Assembly (NCBI RefSeq): GCF_037893015.1
Contig: NC_133666.1
Location: 626,288,310-626,352,309 of the forward strand
Reading direction: 5' to 3'
DNA length: 64,000 nt
Source of the DNA: Macrotis lagotis
Taxonomy: Eukaryota > Chordata > Mammalia > Peramelemorphia > Peramelidae
Both the position numbers and the translations under genes were made by a program. The notes below the pieces were generated by a model. That model did no database searches. It was not told where the DNA came from and worked only from the letters and a program-made list of their open reading frames with translations. Shown in pieces: positions 31,882-63,207 of this stretch (positions within the stretch are counted from its first letter, which is position 1; each line of letters starts with the position of its first letter).

Positions 31882-32345
31882 ATTTCTTTTTTTTTCTTTT
31901 TATGGTTTATTTATTTAATAATATTACAATCATGTTGTGAAAGTAAACTTAACCCCCCCCCCAAAAAAAAGATAGAGAAACCTGAAGAGAAATGAAGTGA
32001 GAGGGGAAAAAACATACACCTCCATCTGTGTTCAGATTCCATTGGCTATCTCTGGGATGAGTTGCCTTCTTTATCATATGTTCACCAGAGAAGTTGCTTC
32101 AACATCTTTTCCCAAGTCATATTACTAGCTGTATTTCCCTCCATTCTATTCCTTCCCACTCCCATTTATTCTATTCTCTCTCTCCTTTGACCCTGTCCCT
32201 GTTCAGAAGTGTACTGTATCTGATTACCCTCTCCCATGATCTTCCCTCTCTTCTATCACCTACTCCCCCTTTCTCCTTCCCCATCCTCCTTATCCCATCA
32301 TTTTTCTCTCATTTTTCTCTAGGGTAAGATAAATTATGATTTCTT
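31882..32345 (-). mobile_element. Insertion within L1, probably another L1 piece
   Basis: The inserted DNA starts with a T-run followed by TTTATTTATTTAATAATATT and is C/T-rich. The direct repeat ATGATTTCTT flanks it (about 31877 and 32337). Its central text (TATTACTAGCTGTATTTCCC) also occurs at 8866 in a minus-strand L1, so it is likely an antisense L1 segment that inserted into an older L1. Confidence 0.6.
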
Positions 32346-32382
32346 ACAGAACAATATTATATCACATTCATGTACCCCAACT

Positions 32383-32534
32383 TTTTAAAAAAAATTTTTA
32401 AGGCAATGGCATTAAGTGACTTGCCCAAGGTCACACAACTAGGTAATTATTAAGTGTCTGAGGCCACATCTGAACTCAGGTACTCCTGACTCTAGGGCTG
32501 GTACTCTAACCATTGCGCCACCTAGCTGCCCCTA
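32383..32534 (-). repeat. Marsupial SINE inside L1
   Basis: Antisense copy: TTTTTAAGGCAATGGCATTA to GCGCCACCTAGCTGCCCC. Flanks share CCCAACTTTT. Confidence 0.92.
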
Positions 32535-32709
32535 TATCCCAACTTTTGTTGGACGTGCCCTCAGTTTCCAATTCTTTGCCGCCACAAAAAAAAAAACTGC
32601 TATAAATATTTTTGTATATGTGAGTCCTTTTCCCTTTCATGTGATCTTTTTTGGGATACAGACATAGTAGTGACAAAATTTCAAATTATTCTCCAGAATG
32701 GGTCAATGC

Positions 32710-32831
32710 GGGGCAGCTAGGTGGCGCAGGAGTACCTGAGTACAAATCCAGCCTCAGACACTTAATAATTACCCAGCTGTGTGGCTTTGGGCAAGCCACT
32801 TAATCCCATTTGCCTTGCCAAAAAAAAAGAC
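32710..32831 (+). repeat. Internally deleted marsupial SINE inside L1
   Basis: Sense copy GGGGCAGCTAGGTGGCGCAG joined to GAGTACCTGAGTACAAATCC, so about 25 bp are missing. Flanks share CAGAATGGGTCAA. Confidence 0.92.
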
Positions 32832-32884
32832 TACACAGAATGGGTCAACTCAAAACTCCACTAACAGTAAATATCATTAATTAT

Positions 32885-33270
32885 TTTTTTTAATTTTAGA
32901 AAGGTTTTATTTGAGTTTTACAATTTCCCCCCCAATCTTGCTTCCCTTCCCCCACCCCCCACAGAAGGCAGTTTATTGGTCTTTACATCATTGCCATAGT
33001 ATGCATTGATCTAAGTTGAATGTGATGGGAGAGAAATCACATCCTTAAGGAAGAAACATATAGTATGAGATATAGAAGAATTACATAGTAAGACAATTTT
33101 TTTTTAAATTAAAGGTACATAAAAAAGTCTTCGGTTTTTGTTCAAACTCCACAATTCTTTCTCAGGATACAGATTGCATTCTCCATCGGAGATATCCCAA
33201 AATTGTGCCTGATTGTTACCCTGTTGGTATGAGCAAGTCCATTAAGTTTGATCATCATGTCAGTAATTAT
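32885..33270 (-). mobile_element. L1 3' end fragment
   Basis: Antisense 3' UTR: TATTTGAGTTTTACAATTTC, then the C-rich reverse of the G-rich tract (32935-32962) and CACATCCTTAAGGAAGAAAC. Short, 5' truncated. Confidence 0.85.
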
Positions 33271-33694
33271 TAATGTTATGATTTTTATTATGTATGCACC
33301 CTAATTCAATGATCAGAACAATGCTGTTTGAATCTCATTCCTGATATGTCTCAGTTGCTGTTCCCTGGGCCATACTCTCATTTGTGAAATGAATATTCCA
33401 AAGGAAGGAATCACTAAATTCACACCATGCATACTATTTGGGACTCAATTTTATTCTACATTTTTTTAATAATGGGGAGGAGAAAACATTTTTCTTATTG
33501 TGATAGAGGGCCTCCAATGGGGAATGAAAGTATTAATTTTCCTATTTCTCTCTGTCTCAAAATATTCTAGCCCTGTTAAATATATAACATTGTTTTTAGG
33601 CCATTTGAGGGATATAAAAATTTTCTTACATAACTTTTAGGCAGAAGAGAATGGAAAAGACTATGAATTACCTTTGGGAAATATGATTAGGAGT
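33271..33694. other. AT-rich DNA, nothing recognised
   Basis: No gene or clear repeat. Confidence 0.25.
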
Positions 33695-33952
33695 CATCTG
33701 TTGTTTAGTCATTTTTCAGTTGTGACTGGCTTTTTGTGATCTCATTTAGCGTTTTCTTGGCAAAGACAGTGGTTTGTCATTTCCTTTTCCAGTTCATTTT
33801 ATAGAATTTGAAACAGACAAAATGGGGTAAGTTAAGGGACTTGCCCAGAGTCATACAGTTGCTAAGTGTCTAAGGTCAGATTTGAGCTCAAGGATGAACC
33901 TTCCTCTTTCCCTCGCCATTGCTCTATCTACTGCACCACCTAACTGCACCAG
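33695..33952 (-). repeat. Longer MIR/Ther-type marsupial SINE
   Basis: GTTGTTTAGTCATTTTTCAG, GTTTTCTTGGCAAAGACAGT, then the core CATACAGTTGCTAAGTGTCT and CACCACCTAACTGCACC. Related copies lie at 51303-51725, 56740-56940 (sense) and 57232-57440. Confidence 0.82.
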
Positions 33953-34144
33953 GAGTTAACTAGAGAGTACTAAAAAAAAAAATAGTATCAAGGAACACTT
34001 ATCTGCTGAAATTAATAGGAACCATAGGATTTTAGAATTGGAAAGGGACTTTAGAAGTCACTTATTTTTTCATTTTAATATAAGGAAAGTCCTGAGAGAT
34101 GTTAAGATCTCTAATGCCTATTTGACTATTTCTTTAAATCTAAA

Positions 34145-34862
34145 CCACTCTGATATGTATGTTATGGAACACTATTGTTCTATTATAAACCAGGAGGGAT
34201 AAGATTTCAGAGAAGTCTGGAAAGACTTGCATGAATTGATGCTGAGCGAGATGAGCAGAACCAGAATATTATACACTCTAAATGCAACATGAGGGTGATG
34301 ATGAACCTTAATGGACTTGCTCATTCCATTAGTACAATAATCAAGGACAATTATAGGGTATCTGTGATGAAGAATACCATCTGTATCCAGGGAAGGATCT
34401 GAGGAGTTTAAGCAAAGACTGAAAATTATTACCTTCAGTTTTTTTTTTTTAAGTTGTCTTAAAGGGGGCAGCTAGGTGGCAGAATAGATAGAGCACTGGC
34501 CCTGGAGTCAGGAGTATCTGAGTTCAAATTTGACCTCAGACACTTAATAATTACCTAGCTGTGTGGCCTCTGGCAAGCCACTCCATTTGCCTTGCAAAAA
34601 CCTAAAAAAAAAAAGTTGTTTTAGGTACTACACAATTGCTATCCCTAATATTTTTTTTTCCTCAAGGACATGTTATTTATCTCACCACATTCAATTTTGA
34701 TCAATGCATAGAATGGAAACAATGTAAAGATTATCAGATTGCCTTTTGGGAGGGGAGGGAAGGCGGGCAAAAGTGTAAAATTCAAAACCTTATAAAAATG
34801 ATGGGTAGAAACTATTATATATAACTGAAAAATAAGTAAAATATTTATATAATTAAAAAAAC
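34145..34862 (+). mobile_element. L1 3' end fragment
   Basis: TGTATGTTATGGAACACTAT, GATGCTGAGCGAGATGAGCA, then 3' UTR with GGGAGGGGAGGGAAGGCGGG and an A-rich end. Contains the SINE at 34466-34616. Confidence 0.85.
34466..34616 (+). repeat. Marsupial SINE inside L1
   Basis: Sense copy GGGGGCAGCTAGGTGGCAGA to CCTTGCAAAAACCTAAAA. AAGTTGT(C/T)TTA flanks it on both sides. Confidence 0.95.
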
Positions 34863-35029
34863 CTAAACCACTCTGGCTTTCATTGATTGGTCAATAATAG
34901 GTCCCAGACCAAGCCTTTCTTGTTCATTGTTTAGTTTTTTTATGACTCAAAGTGAGTGTAAATTGCAATTGTTTTTTGTTCTGACCAGAAACTGATGGTC
35001 TTCCCTTAGTTCTGGATTCTTTTATGGTG

Positions 35030-35252
35030 ATAAACTGAGTCCTGAGAAAAACCTTAGCTTAAAAAGGCCAAGGTCTTCCACTGCGTCCTGAGACATCATT
35101 AGTCTTCTTGGCTTATGTCTTGCCACTAGACTTCAAAGACTGTGGAGAGAGTGAGGCTGATGACTTTGCCTAATTTAAATCCAAGCCACTTGCAAGTCAA
35201 GACCTCAACTTCATAATGGTCTTCTTTGAGAATGAAGGATGAACAACTCTGC
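35030..35252 (+). repeat. Dispersed repeat with GAATGAAGGA tail
   Basis: GAGTCCTGAGAAAAACCTTA, GGCCAAGGTCTTCCACTGCG and CTTTGAGAATGAAGGATGAA. It is the longest copy here of the repeat seen at 24163. Confidence 0.65.
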
Positions 35253-35955
35253 AGGTATTTTATGCTCAACTTATACAAAACTGAACTCATCTTTTCTCTC
35301 CCAGTCCTCCCATCATCCTAATTTCCTCTATTACTGTTGGGAGCACCATCATATTCCTAGTCACATAAGCCTGCAACCTAGGTGTCATTCTTGACTTCTC
35401 ACTCTCATTTCCCCATAACCAATCAGTTGTCAAGTCTGGTTGATTTTAATTCTAAAACTCTTCTGATATTATTATTCCCTCACCACCTCACAATTTCAGA
35501 AATAGCCTACTGATCTTGCTCCAAAACTGTTTCCCATTCCAATCCATTGTCCATTTTGGAACAAATTTGATCTTCTTAAAGTAGAGATAGGCCTGATTAT
35601 TTACTTCCCTTTTTAGCAGACTCCTGTATCTCTCCCCTATTATCTCCAGGATCAAATATAAAATCTTCCATTTGATGTTAAAAGTTCTTTATAACCTGAC
35701 CCTTCCTACCTTTCTGGTCTTCTTACATCTTACTCTCTTCCATGTACTCCAGTGACACTGACTGGCCTGGTTGTTCCTTACATAAGACCTCCAACTTCAT
35801 ATGATGAATTTTATGGACTATCCTTTATGCCTAGAATGGTTTTCCTGCTTTTCTCAGCTTCCTGGTTTCCTTCAAAGCCCAGCTAAAATTCCACATTCTA
35901 CAAAAATCCTTTTTCAGTTGCCCTTAGTGCTAGTGCCTTCCCTCTAAGATTACTA
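35253..35955 (+). mobile_element. L2 LINE fragment lacking its tail
   Basis: TTGATCTTCTTAAAGTAGAG, CTGACCCTTCCTACCTTTCT, TACTCCAGTGACACTGACTG and CACATTCTACAAAAATCCTT follow the L2 ORF2 end in order. The 3' tail is missing. Confidence 0.8.
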
Positions 35956-36180
35956 ACTTGGAGGTAAAGTTGAGGCAACAGTTGGCAATAGTGGAGCAGA
36001 AAAGCAGAAAAGGGGGGCAGCTTTCAGAGATTTGGTGCAAAGCACTGGATTTTCTCATCTGGGTCAGAAAACTTGCAGAGAAAGATTAAGACAAAAAACG
36101 AGAACTCCATAGGATTTACTAGCAAGACAATTCATCCATTTCTAAGAAGGTAGCATTTAAATACATCAAAAGTAAAGCTT

Positions 36181-36340
36181 AGGGGCGGCTAGGTGGCGTA
36201 GTGGATAAAGCACCGGCCTTGGAGTAAGGAGTACCTGGGTTCAAATCCAGTCTCAGACACTTAATAATTACCTAGCTGTGTGGCCTTGGGCAAGCCACTT
36301 AACCCCATTTGCCTTGCAAAAACCTAAAAAAAAAAAATGT
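36181..36340 (+). repeat. Marsupial SINE
   Basis: Sense copy GGGGCGGCTAGGTGGCGTAG to CTTGCAAAAACCTAAAA. GTAAAGCTTAGG flanks both sides. Confidence 0.96.
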
Positions 36341-36344
36341 AAAG

Positions 36345-38240
36345 CTTAGGAGTAGAATTCTTGGCTCAATAAAAAGGAAGTAGAAATTCAGTTCTATGTG
36401 GATAGTAACAATCCAAAGTATTTTTATGACTCTCTGAAGTACATTTATGAGCCAAAGACACATGGTAGAACTCAACTACTCAATCCTGATAGAATCACAT
36501 TGATTAGTGATAGGGACATGATCCTAGAGAGATGGGCTGAACTCGAGTGTTCTTAACAGATCACCATCAATCATTGCAGAAGCCATCGTCTGTTTACTTC
36601 AAGTTGAAGTCAATCCATCCCTAGTTGAAGTTCCAACTGAAGAAGAGGTTTTGAATGCCATTAGTTTCCTTTCATGTGGCAAAGCACCTATTGCTGATTC
36701 TATTCCAGGGGAGATCTACAAGGTGGAAGGTCCATTGCTCATCCAAAAACTGACTGAAATTTTCCAGGTTATATGGCATTGAGGTTATCCCCAAGAGTTC
36801 AAGGATGCCTCCATTGTCCATTTCTATAAAGGTAAAGAGAATAAAATGCCTTGTGACAATCACTGGGATGTTTCTCTCTTAGTCATTCCTGATAAGATTC
36901 TTCCCAGATCCTTCTCATTTAGCTGATCCTTTACCTGAAAAATAGTCACCCGTGTGAAGCCAGTGGCTTCAGAAAGGGTTGAGAAACAGTTGATATAGTA
37001 TTTGCTGTCTCACAACTTCTGGAAAAATGCCAGAAGCAGAACAGAGGTATGTATACAATGTTTGTAGATCTGACCAAAGCCTGAGGGATAATGGAAAATT
37101 TGGTTGTCCAGAGAAGTTCATCAGTATTGTATGTCAATTCCATAAAGGCATGCTTGTTGTCCAGGTTCTGGATGATAGTGGATGATCTTCTAGAGAGTCC
37201 CCAGTAACCAAGGGAATGAAACAAAGATATGTCCTTGCTTACATGCATTTTAGTAAGATGTTTTCAGCCACTGAGGATGAACATGACCTCAAGGTCAGCT
37301 TCCACACTGCTGGTAAATTCTTCAACTTGAAAAGGCTACAAACCAAGACTAAAGTGGAGGGAGCATTGGGGCATAATTTTCTATTTGCAGATGATTGTGC
37401 ACTCAATGCAGTCTCTGAAGCTGAGATGCAACATATTATGGATTGATTCTCTGCTGGTTGTACTAATTTTGGTCTAACAATGAACACCAAGAAAACCCAG
37501 GTGCTCTATCAGCCAGCACCACATCATCCATATGTGGAATCATCGATTACAGCAAATGGAAAAGTTTTGAGTACTGTGGACAAGTTGACTTACCTTGGCA
37601 ATGTTCTTTCCAGGGAGGTACACATTGACAATGAACTTAACACACATTGCCAGAGCTAGCTCAGTATCTGGGAGGCTCCGAAAGAAAGTTGGGAGAGAAG
37701 AGGTGTTAGACTGACTACCAAATTGTAAGTCTACAGAGTCTTTGTGCTGATCTCATTGCTAGATGCCTGTGAAACTTGGACAGTCTATCAGCACCATGCC
37801 AGGAAACAATTGTTTCCATTTAAATTGTCTTGGAAGATTCTGAAGATCATCTGGCAGGAGAAGATACAGACACTGAGGTCTTCTCTTGAGCTAAGCTGCC
37901 AAGCCTTCAAACATTACTATAGAAGAGTGCAACTATGATGGGCTGGCCACGTTGTTAGAATGTAAAATGTACACTTGCCAAAAAAAGATTATTTTATGGA
38001 GAATTCATTCAAGGCATGCACTCACAGAGGGATCAGAGGAAGTGATATTGGGAAAAACTTTATGGTGTGCCCTCATCAAAGAGGGTGCTTCCCTTGTAGC
38101 TCAAAGGAAATGTGAGATACATAAGTTTAGAATAAATTCTCCAGATTTTCACATGGACTATTTGTGACCAATCTATGATAGAGCTCACATTGGTCTGATG
38201 AACCACAGTCAGATCCACTGTAACTCATCTCTAATAAAGT
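36345..38240 (+). mobile_element. Decayed RTE-like LINE, RT and C-terminal part
   Basis: Frames in order give ILERWAELE (near 36520), SSCGKAP-like DNA near 36676, LTK near 37070, KVSFHTAGKFFNLKRLQTKT with LFADDCALNAVSEAEMQ (37216-37446), MNTKKTQVLYQPAPHH, and CETWTVYQHHARKQLFPF (37744-37938). This is the same family as the minus copy at 26970-28930. It has many frame breaks and no intact ORF. No endonuclease part was seen. Confidence 0.8.
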
Positions 38241-38680
38241 TATGTCTTCTTTGATTAGGAAAGACAAGAACCATTACCCATATGACTTTGGGCAACTCAT
38301 CACCTCTCTGGGCCTTAACTTCCCTATCATTATCTCTATCTTGAGCCTTATGATTGACAAACTATCTTGTTACATCAAGAACTTGGACATTACAATTAAG
38401 TGACAGTAATTCCAAAGAACAACCTCTTTGGGGTTTACCAACGTTTTTCTTCCAGGGAGAGGATGTGAAGTAAGGTAGATCAGCTATGTCCCTAGGTTGT
38501 ATTTAAGGAATGAAATGTCCAAAGTTGTTTGAAACAGGGGGTAGGGTTTTTTTTTTCCACTTTAATTTATTTATTCTTATTTTTGAACAAATTTTTTTAT
38601 ACATTACTAAAATATTCTTGTTTAAGAGTAAACAAAATACCCCCTTCCCCCAAATATAGAGCCACATGAGCAATAAATAG
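38241..38680. other. Intergenic DNA, nothing recognised
   Basis: Mixed unique DNA; short old repeat remnants are possible. Confidence 0.25.
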
Positions 38681-38712
38681 AAAATAATAATAATAATAAT
38701 AATAATAATGAT
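38681..38712. repeat. (AAT)n microsatellite
   Basis: About nine AAT units with one ATG variant. A second AAT tract lies at 38878-38902. Confidence 0.95.
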
Positions 38713-38714
38713 AA

Positions 38715-38862
38715 GTGCAGCCAGATGGCACAGTAGGCAGAGCACTGGCCCTGGAGCTAGGAGCACCCGAGCCCAAATCCGGCTCCAGACACCCAACAAT
38801 CACCCAGCTGTGTGACCCTGGGGCAAGCCACTCCAACCCCGTTGCCCTGCAAAAAAACAAAA
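38715..38862 (+). repeat. T-to-C-shifted marsupial SINE, copy 1
   Basis: Sense copy GCAGCCAGATGGCACAGTAG. Where other copies read CACTTAATAATTACCTAGC this reads CACCCAACAATCACCCAGC, one of many T-to-C differences. Confidence 0.88.
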
Positions 38863-38907
38863 AAAAACCACCCCCCAAATAAAATAAAATAATAATAATA
38901 ATAGTAT

Positions 38908-39030
38908 GGGTGGCCAGGTGGTGCAGCAGACAGAGCACTGGCCCTGGAGCCAGGAGCACCCGGGTCCAAATCTGGCCTCAGACACCCAACAATCACCCAG
39001 CTGTGTGGCCCCAGGCAAGCCACCCAGAGG
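38908..39030 (+). repeat. T-to-C-shifted marsupial SINE, copy 2
   Basis: GGGTGGCCAGGTGGTGCAGC to CCCAGGCAAGCCACCCAGAG. It shares CACCCAACAATCACCCAGC with copy 1. The 3' end is missing. Confidence 0.88.
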
Positions 39031-39062
39031 GGTAGGGTTTTTAAAGAAGTTTTAGACCTGCA

Positions 39063-39196
39063 GGGCAGTTAGGTGGAGCAGTGGATAGAGCACTGCCCCC
39101 CCCCCCAGTTCAAATTTGAACTCAGACACTTAATAATTATTTAGCTGTTTGACCTTGGGCAAGTCACTTAACCCAATTTCCTTGTTAAAAAAAAGT
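39063..39196 (+). repeat. Marsupial SINE with C-run
   Basis: Sense copy GGGCAGTTAGGTGGAGCAGT. A C-run replaces the CTGGAGTCAGGAG part. Confidence 0.88.
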
Positions 39197-39474
39197 TTTA
39201 GATGTTAATTACTCTTCTTTGTCACAAGACAGTTTTTACGTTATTGGCCATGCTTTTCATCACATCCAGAATTTTGAGAAAAAAAAACAGGAAGGGAGGG
39301 AGGAAAGGGACATTTAAAAGAGGTCTCAAGTGTGAAGCCCTAATTAACACCTCTGTGGCACAGTCCTGGTACCTTTCTCAGCAGCTAATGGGTCAGGCTA
39401 AAAACAACATTGCATATACTCACATACACACAGTAACTTTAGATAGTTTTATTTTATTCATTTACTTTTTTTTA

Positions 39475-41770
39475 AGATTATAAAATGAATACTTTATTTA
39501 AGTGTAATACTGTCATATGGAAATACCAATGTAAGATAGTGAGAATAGACCCATGTATATAACTGAGTGCAGAAACAAAAAACCAAAATGCCAACCTCCA
39601 CAGCATGCTGGGCAAAGCCAGTTTATGGAACTGTACAAACAGATAAATATGGACCTGTCCCGGGAGGGGTACATGCTCCAAGGCAAGTGTCTGCCATCTT
39701 TAAGAGTTTAAAACAAACACGTGGGCAACATACATACATAAACACAATCACAAAAACACATGCACACGTACCGTTTCTTAAGTGAGAACCAGGATCCCTC
39801 ACCTTTATAAGACATCCATCAAGGCATGGCAACACTAGACCAGAGTCAGTTTCCCATAACCCCTCTTTGAATTTTAATTGTAAAAGCCAAGGTAAGACCA
39901 AACCCTTTCTCAGAATCTTGCACATGGCAATAGAAGATTTAGGTTAACCTCTTGTTTAACATGATCAATTTGAAATCCCAACAACTCAGGTTAAATCCAG
40001 CATAGAAACTTTGATCCTGAGAAAGGGGCCAACATTTCTGCACAATTGACTTATTTTACTGTACTGTGTAAAATAAAAAAAAAAAATCCTGACTGGCAGA
40101 GATTTCTGTCTTCAGATCTCTCAATCTCAAGGCTGTGAAATAACTCAACACAAATTGTGAATGACAGGACACATGTTTGGCTGGGGTTTCATCTGCTATA
40201 CAACTACGCACAATCATAAGTGAGGAATTTGTTTCCTGGCTGAAGGCTTTTCTTCCCAGAGATCAGTCAGGGAAGAAAGGAAGGAGTAGCTTGTGGTTCC
40301 AGAGATAAGACAAGTGGTAGAGGAACATGTATTTCCACAAATCTGATTCTCTCAAACTTCTTATTCCCAAGTCACAAAGAAAGGAGCAGGGGGTATTGAA
40401 AAGCTAACATCTTTTGTAAACCTGTCTTTTCAAATAGCCTGGGTGATATGCAGGATTGCTAAATTGATGACTAGGCCACTGGGACTTTGTACCTGAGAGA
40501 AGCCTGGGGTCATAGGTCACACCTAAGCACTGACCAGTAGATCAGGGAACATCTCTCTACCCTTAGGGCATCATTTTTTTTTTTGCCTGAGACTCACCTA
40601 CTACTATTATCTCTGCCTTTACAGGTCAGGAAGCTTCCAGTGAGATATCTAGGTCTGGGGTCCATCACTGGTTCTAATCTCATCTTTCCATCTGTAAAAC
40701 AGCCATGGGGGATAAACTGTCCTTGAAGGTCCCTTGACTAATGCCCTAAGAAATGGAGTGCTATGCTTAGATGCTCAGCTTGGTCTGTTGACTCTTGCTT
40801 CTCTGCCTTTTTGAGGTGGCCCTGAATGCAGAGTCCCATTGTCCTTGTCTCTGGTGGGATCCTGGGCTTGTCTCCTGGGTCTGACAGGGAAGGGAAAGGG
40901 CAAAAAAGGAATGGGAGAAAGGGACCCAATTCTCCTCCCAGTTTGATTCAGACTGACTCTGCTATGCTTGGCATAACAACACAGAAACATCAAGAAGTTT
41001 ATAAAACACACTTCTGAAGACTGAGCAGAATGGTGTACAAGCCACAGGCAAAGCGGGCAGAGGGAATACCAGTCAGATGTGCGAAACCCATTCTAAACCA
41101 TGCACAACTTCATAAAACCTTAATATAAAGCTCAAGCTTAATCCTTAATATAAAATTCAGGCTTTAACATAGTGCTTCTTCTTTTTCTTTAAAAAAAAAA
41201 CCCCAAAAAATAATCTCTCACAACTTCCTCAAATGTCTCACTTTTTTCAAGCTTATTTCTCTGAAAGAGGCCTCCCTCACAGCTTTACATAAAGCTCCAA
41301 TGCCCTCTTATGCCCTTGGGGCTGGTTGCTGAGGGGAATGCCCTATGCCCAGGCCTAGGTACCTTCTACTTAATTCAGGCACAGTGGGAGTAGAACTCAG
41401 TTTCCATCCATAGACATCTTTGCTTTGGCTTAGGTTTGCAAGTTTTGGGGAAAAAAAGAAAAAAGTATTAAGAAATCGCAAACCCTTCTACCCTGACACC
41501 ACATTCTCCATTGATGAATGGAGCAGGTCTCAAAGAGACCTTTGGACATGGGCATTATGGAGCCTGACTCAGGTAGCCAAGCGGTCAGGGACATGGGACA
41601 AGATGGGAGGGCATGGTGGTAGAGGATTCAGTCACAGTGCTAGCTCTCTACCCTAAGGGTAGACAAGTATTCCCAAGCATTTCCTCCACATCATGACCCT
41701 TCTTCCTCTCTGATGGATAGGTACTGCGGATGCTTTGTGTCCTTTGTTCTGCCAGCAGGTTCTATCGCTT
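39475..41770 (-). other. KANK2: KANK2 3' UTR (inferred)
   Basis: About 2.3 kb without SINE or L1 insertions, in contrast to both sides, runs from the candidate stop to a polyadenylation signal. Absence of repeats and the terminal AATAAA fit a long conserved 3' UTR. Confidence 0.65.
39493..39498 (-). promoter_or_regulatory. KANK2: Polyadenylation signal of KANK2
   Basis: AATAAA on the minus strand (TTAAATAAAGTATTC). Cleavage would fall near 39475. Confidence 0.65.
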
Positions 41771-62283
<20,513 letters not shown>

Positions 62284-62521
62284 CTCTGCTTCAGGTTCAC
62301 TCTTCACAGGCGTCACCAGGTTAATGGAGAGTTAGATTCTGGCAATAAACGCCTCCTGGGGAATGGAGATACAGTGGGGAGTCAGAGACCGAGTACCTCT
62401 CCAGACCTGGGCAGGGGACAGAAATCCAGGCTGGCAGCACTCTGTCCTGCCCGACAAGGGTCACTTGACATTCTTTCCATGCCTTTGATTCCCCTCTATC
62501 CTTTCAGGACAATCATGAGAG

Positions 62522-62543
62522 GTGTGTGTGTGTGTGTGGTGTG
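62522..62543. repeat. (GT)n microsatellite
   Basis: About ten GT units. Confidence 0.9.
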
Positions 62544-63160
62544 TTGTACTGGGGCCTAGGAGACTGAAAATGTGAATAAGTGGTTTTAACAGTAAAACTG
62601 TCAGATGGTCTGAGCCATCTGTAGGGGCAAGGAGAGGAGGAGATGGGGAGTCCTATATTAAACTGGGTTGTACAGTGGAGAGAGCAGAAAACTTGGACTA
62701 GTCTTGCTACTTGTTAGCTCTATGACCTGGGGCAAGTCAATTCCCTTCTTTGAAGCTCAGTTTCCCTTTCAGTCAAAATGACTGAATTCAACCAAAAGAT
62801 TTTAAAAAATCCTTGAAGTTCTAAATCCCATCATCCCAGAGATTGTCTAGGAGAATCTGGGAGGGGTCAGTTGGGGTGGGGGTGGTAAATTTGGTGTGGA
62901 GGGGGTGTATGAGTCAGTGTTTCCCTGAGTACTGAAGGGTAGGGGGCTTCCCTGAGGCCAGCTCTAGCCTGAGGAGAAACAGTCCAGTCCAACAGCTGGT
63001 CTGATAAGCTCTCTTGGATGGGTTGGACCCAAAGCTTGTTTTCCATGGACTCGTAGAATTAGTGTTTGTTCTGGCTTGAATGGGCCAGATCAGGGTGGGC
63101 ATGGGGAAACAAGAAACAAATAATAGGCGGATGAACAACCAGCTCTTGCTCCCTCCCCAC

Positions 63161-63166
<6 letters not shown>

Positions 63167-63206
<40 letters not shown>
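63167..63206. repeat. (CA)n microsatellite
   Basis: About twenty CA units. Confidence 0.97.

Positions 63207-63207
<1 letters not shown>

Larger units (their letters stand above)
32346..32880 (-). mobile_element. L1 3' fragment, second part
   Basis: Resumes TTACAGAACAATATTATATC, then TTTTTGGGATACAGACATAG. SINEs 32383-32534 and 32710-32831 are inside. Confidence 0.7.
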
